Below are positions 59,876 through 62,638 of a DNA stretch of 62,638 nt, piece by piece. Within the stretch, counting starts at the first letter, position 1; every line of letters starts with the position of its first letter. The stretch is from Metaruminococcus_A gallistercoris (GTDB taxonomy: Bacteria; Bacillota; Clostridia; Oscillospirales; Ruminococcaceae), in the NCBI GenBank assembly GCA_904394975.1, contig CAJFNQ010000027.1, forward strand, positions 1 through 62,638. The letters are read 5' to 3'. The translations under genes and the position numbers were made by a program. A model generated the notes under the pieces. The model saw only the letters and a list, made by a program, of their open reading frames with translations, searched no databases and had not been told where the DNA came from.

Positions 59876-61150
59876 TTACGGCAATTTTTTTCCTTTGATT
59901 TTTTCCCAGTACTGTTTGGCCGCCTGTTCGGTTTTGTTCGGGCCGTATTCGTAGTAAACACGGCCTTTCAGTTCATCCGGCAGATACTGCTGTTCCACAT
60001 AATGATTGGGAAAATCATGCGGATATTTATAAAACTGTCCTTTTTCCTTAACGTCGTCACCATCGTAATGCTTGTTTTGGAGTTGACGCGGAAAACTGCT
60101 GTTTTGCAGTGTCGCAAGGTCGCTCATCGCCCGGTCGATTCCCAAATAAGCCGAATTGGATTTCGGCGCTGTTGCCAGCAAAACCACCGCTTCCGCCAGT
60201 GGGATTCGCGCTTCCGGAAAGCCCAGCTGCTGCGCGGCGTCAACGCATGATTTTACAATGGTAATGGCCTGCGGGTATGCAAGACCGATATCCTCACAGG
60301 CAATGACCAGCAGACGCCGGCAGACAGAGATCAAATCGCCCGCGGCGACCAATCGTGCCAGATAATGCAGCGCCGCGTTTTCATCCGAACCACGAATGGA
60401 TTTTTGAAGCGCGGATATGGTGTCGTAATGCTCGTCACCACTGCGGTCATACCGGAACGAGCTTTTTTGAGAAAGGCTTTTTGCCAGCTCTAAAGAAATG
60501 TAAACTCCGTCTTTTTCCGGTTCAGCCGTCATTACACATAATTCTGCCGCGTTCATCGCTTTGCGGACATCACCGCCGCAGCTTACGGCAATATGCCGTG
60601 TGACGCCATCTTCGGTATGAATAACGATGTGCCGTTCCTCCTCCAGAATATGGAACGCCCGTTCTACCGCTTTTTCAATTTCGGAGGCCGGCACAGACTT
60701 AAACTCAAACACAGTGCATCGGCTTAAAACAGCGTTGTAAATGTAAAAATAGGGGTTTTCGGTTGTTGAGGCAATCAGCGTGATTTTGCCGCTTTCTATG
60801 TATTCAAGCAGGGTTTGCTGCTGCTTTTTATTCAGATATTGGATTTCATCCAGGTATAGCAGGATGCCGGACATTCCGGCAAAAGTATCAAGCTCTCCCA
60901 CGATGCTTTTGATGTCCGCGGTTGAAGCGCTGGTGCCGTTTAGTTTATGCAGCCGTTTGTGGGTGCGCTCCGCAATGATGCGCGCAACGGTTGTTTTGCC
61001 CACACCGGAAGGCCCGTAAAAAATCAGATTGGGGATATTGCCGCTGTCGATGATTCTCCGCAAAGGCATGTTGTCTCCCAGCAGATGTTTCTGCCCGACA
61101 ACATTTTCCAGACTGTCCGGGCGCAGGCGGTCTGCGAGTGGTGAAGACAT
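59876..61150 (-). CDS. rarA: Replication-associated recombination protein RarA (MgsA)
   Basis: A 424-residue AAA+ ATPase related to clamp-loader subunits that acts at stalled replication forks. Walker A is GPSGVGKTTVA (about residues 45-55), Walker B LYLDEIQYLNKKQQ, sensor 1 ASTTENPYFYIYNAVLSRC in pieces. The C-terminal tetramerisation region includes YDTISALQKSIRGSDENAALHYLARL and the ending KNKTEQAAKQYWEK-like tail. ATG 61150 is chosen because GGGGG lies upstream and MSSPLADRLRP is the family start; an in-frame ATG-less extension reaches 61183. Confidence 0.95.
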   Translation of the reverse strand: MSSPLADRLRPDSLENVVGQKHLLGDNMPLRRIIDSGNIPNLIFYGPSGVGKTTVARIIAERTHKRLHKLNGTSASTADIKSIVGELDTFAGMSGILLYLDEIQYLNKKQQQTLLEYIESGKITLIASTTENPYFYIYNAVLSRCTVFEFKSVPASEIEKAVERAFHILEEERHIVIHTEDGVTRHIAVSCGGDVRKAMNAAELCVMTAEPEKDGVYISLELAKSLSQKSSFRYDRSGDEHYDTISALQKSIRGSDENAALHYLARLVAAGDLISVCRRLLVIACEDIGLAYPQAITIVKSCVDAAQQLGFPEARIPLAEAVVLLATAPKSNSAYLGIDRAMSDLATLQNSSFPRQLQNKHYDGDDVKEKGQFYKYPHDFPNHYVEQQYLPDELKGRVYYEYGPNKTEQAAKQYWEKIKGKKLP

Positions 61151-61181
61151 AAAAAAACCCCCTTTTTTCCTTATGAAAACC

Positions 61182-61211
61182 ATTTTATCATGTTACCGCA
61201 GCTTTTGTAAA
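61182..61211 (-). promoter_or_regulatory. Candidate promoter of rarA
   Basis: The minus strand reads TTTACA, an 18-base spacer and TAAAAT, about 32 bases before the start codon. Confidence 0.5.
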
Positions 61212-61230
61212 CGTAAAAACCATTTTTTTC

Positions 61231-61259
61231 ATGACAAGTCTTAAGAAATGTTGTATAAT
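61231..61259 (+). promoter_or_regulatory. Promoter of the SGNH-hydrolase gene
   Basis: ATGACA (61231-61236), a 17-base spacer and TATAAT (61254-61259), 45 bases before the GTG start. Confidence 0.7.
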
Positions 61260-61303
61260 GTACATCTAAAGGCAGTGAATAAAATGATTCTGGGGGTAAT
61301 GAT

Positions 61304-62203
61304 GTGAGCGAACGGTCTTCTGAACAGAAAAAATTGAAAAGAAGGCGTTATGCCGCGGTTTTGTTGCTCATTTTTGTCCTGTTACTGGCGTCGGTCGCGG
61401 TTGCCTCTGCAATCATGACTGAATATTACAGCAAAGAATCAGAAAGTTCTTTCAGTGATTCCTTCTTGGAGGATGAGTCTGCTCCTGCCGAATTGTCGTC
61501 GTCTGAATCACAGCCGGAAAGTCTTTTATCGTCTTCTCAAGAAAGCAGCAGTTCTGTGAGCTTGCCTGTTTCAGAAACGGCTCCGGTTGACGATAGTTAT
61601 TTTGACGACGCTGTTTTTGTGGGTGATTCTTTGATGTCCGGATTTGGAAGCTATGGGGTCGTCAGCATGGAAAACGTGTTTGCGGACGTTGGAATCAATT
61701 TGGATACAATCATGACAAAAGCCTGTATATCAACACCTAATGGAGCGTCAACGATTCCTGACGCATTGGCGCTGAAACAACCCGCAAAAATTTACATTAT
61801 GCTGGGTTCTAATGGAATTGCTTGGATTTCGCCGGAACAGCTTGCGCAGAAGTATTCGGATTTTCTGGACGTAGTGCTTGCCCAAAACGAGAACGCGGAG
61901 ATTTACATTGCGTCGATTCCCCCGGTAACTGCGGCAAAACAAGCAGAGGATGCGCGTTATGACAACAGCGCCATTGATGCTTATAATCAGTATTTGCTGG
62001 AACTGGCAGAGGAAAAAGGAGTTTATTTCGTGGATGTTCATGCGTTTTTGTCTGATGAAAGCGGAACGTTGAGTGCGGAATACGCGGAAAAAGATGGAAT
62101 GCATTTGAAAAAAGCAGGCTATGATGCGTTGTTTGATTATTTAAAAGCCCATACTGTACCCAAGCAGAATACTTCCGTAGAGGAAACAGAGGAGTCGTTA
62201 TGA
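61304..62203 (+). CDS. Secreted/membrane-anchored SGNH (GDSL-like) hydrolase
   Basis: A 299-residue protein with a basic cytoplasmic start (KKLKRRR), one membrane helix (about 16-39) and a Ser/Glu-rich linker (about 45-95). The SGNH domain (about 100-285) has block I FVGDSLMSGFG with the nucleophile Ser, block III MLGSNGI, where the usual Asp after Asn is Gly, and block V DGMHLKKAGYD with the catalytic Asp/His. Such enzymes often deacetylate or deacylate cell-wall glycans. The substrate is unknown. The start is GTG with GGGGGT upstream. It overlaps the next gene by 4 bases. Confidence 0.85.
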   Translation: MSERSSEQKKLKRRRYAAVLLLIFVLLLASVAVASAIMTEYYSKESESSFSDSFLEDESAPAELSSSESQPESLLSSSQESSSSVSLPVSETAPVDDSYFDDAVFVGDSLMSGFGSYGVVSMENVFADVGINLDTIMTKACISTPNGASTIPDALALKQPAKIYIMLGSNGIAWISPEQLAQKYSDFLDVVLAQNENAEIYIASIPPVTAAKQAEDARYDNSAIDAYNQYLLELAEEKGVYFVDVHAFLSDESGTLSAEYAEKDGMHLKKAGYDALFDYLKAHTVPKQNTSVEETEESL

Positions 62204-62547
62204 TTATTGAATGCCTTACCATCACGTTGATTATTTTAATGATGAGCTTTATCTTTCTGCGTTCTAAACGCCCGAATTACGCGCTTGTTACACTTCCTCT
62301 TTTAAGTGTGCCGGTTTTTTATTTAATCGGGCAGTTTGTGGCATATCTTTTCCTTACAGGTAACCAGACGGGAATCGACATCACACTTCTTTCCTCCATT
62401 TTAATTGGGCTTCTTGTAGGGGCACTGTTTGTTGGTATGCTCATCTGGCAGCTTGGTGTTAAAAAGGCGAGAGCAACTTTTGCAACGATATCCGCAGTGT
62501 TTATGGTGGCGCTGTCTGTCGTTTTAATGGTTGATGTAGTCGTTTAA
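62200..62547 (+). CDS. Small integral membrane protein, unknown function
   Basis: A 115-residue protein that is almost entirely hydrophobic, with about four membrane helices (near 2-20, 28-50, 63-85 and 92-114). The ATGA overlap with the SGNH-hydrolase gene indicates coupled translation and perhaps a shared envelope role. I do not recognise a family. Confidence 0.7.
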   Translation: MIIECLTITLIILMMSFIFLRSKRPNYALVTLPLLSVPVFYLIGQFVAYLFLTGNQTGIDITLLSSILIGLLVGALFVGMLIWQLGVKKARATFATISAVFMVALSVVLMVDVVV

Positions 62548-62566
62548 ATGATTGAGGTGACCAACT

Positions 62567-62638
62567 ATAGGAAGTCAAGTCATTTGCGAAGAAATTTTTA
62601 GTGACGAAAAAAGGGCGCAGGAAACCAAGCCCTCCAAA
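62567..62638 (+). CDS. Possible 5' end of a gene at the right edge, non-AUG start
   Basis: A strong SD (GAGGTGA, 62555-62560) is followed by ATAGGAAGTCAAGTC, and the frame from ATA stays open to the window end (xGSQVICEEIFSDEKRAQETK). The only ATG nearby (62548) gives a 17-codon frame. No ATG, GTG or TTG occurs in the open frame after its last stop at 62558. Either an AUA/AUU start is used, or a base error hides the start, or this is not a gene. Confidence 0.35.
   Translation, partial: MGSQVICEEIFSDEKRAQETKPSK

Overview
The window is chromosomal DNA from an anaerobic, probably spore-forming Firmicute. It looks like class Clostridia, and I infer the Oscillospiraceae/Acutalibacteraceae neighbourhood. 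Supporting evidence: strong Shine-Dalgarno sites with frequent GTG and TTG starts; TTGACA/TATAAT promoters with 17-base spacers; a LexA box of the Gram-positive type; SepF/YlmH/DivIVA division genes; a BofC-like protein and a SpoIVFB-like protease next to an M23 protein; rubredoxin plus flavodiiron protein; and a transketolase split into two subunits. Coding is dense and most genes are housekeeping.

Layout. 1-12.3 kb: a 23S rRNA methyltransferase cut by the left edge and a class A PBP (both minus), a BofC-like secreted protein (plus), a minus-strand operon yerC - methyltransferase - hslO - CNNM/CBS transporter, then lon - engB - lysA (plus). 12.3-12.85 kb: five tRNA genes (Val, Asp, Phe, Gly, Cys) behind a near-consensus promoter and ending at a terminator. 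12.9-27.3 kb: the accessory-looking part, with a 7TM-type sensor histidine kinase (minus), a membrane-anchored surface protein (plus), an OmpR-type response regulator (minus), a 760-base non-coding interval rich in repeats, hairpins and tiny reading frames, and a 9.1-kb gene for a giant multi-repeat Cna-B adhesin broken by one frame change. 27.3-34.2 kb: uvrB-uvrA behind a LexA box, then rubredoxin and a flavodiiron oxygen/NO reductase. 34.2-35.1 kb: a CAP-domain lipoprotein (minus). 35.3-54.1 kb: a very long plus-strand cluster miaB-ylbF-mutS-mutL-miaA-hfq-(HlyD-like)-ylmE-sepF-ylmH-divIVA-ileS-lspA-rluD-HAD-tktN-tktC, combining mismatch repair, tRNA modification, cell division and translation, closed by a terminator. 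54.3-58.4 kb: an M23/M50 peptidase pair and two radical-SAM-associated proteins. 58.5-62.6 kb: glyA, rarA (minus), an SGNH-hydrolase-like secreted protein, a small membrane protein and a gene fragment at the right edge.

The region most worth following up is 12.9-27.3 kb. A two-component system is split by an inverted surface-protein gene and lies beside a giant adhesin. The interval between regulator and adhesin carries a 67-base tandem duplication of a start region or promoter, a tetranucleotide repeat, a very strong orphan hairpin terminator and two mini-ORFs with matching ribosome sites. I infer that this is a regulated cell-surface module with a small RNA or leader-peptide layer. No sortase gene, mobile element or CRISPR array is visible in the window.
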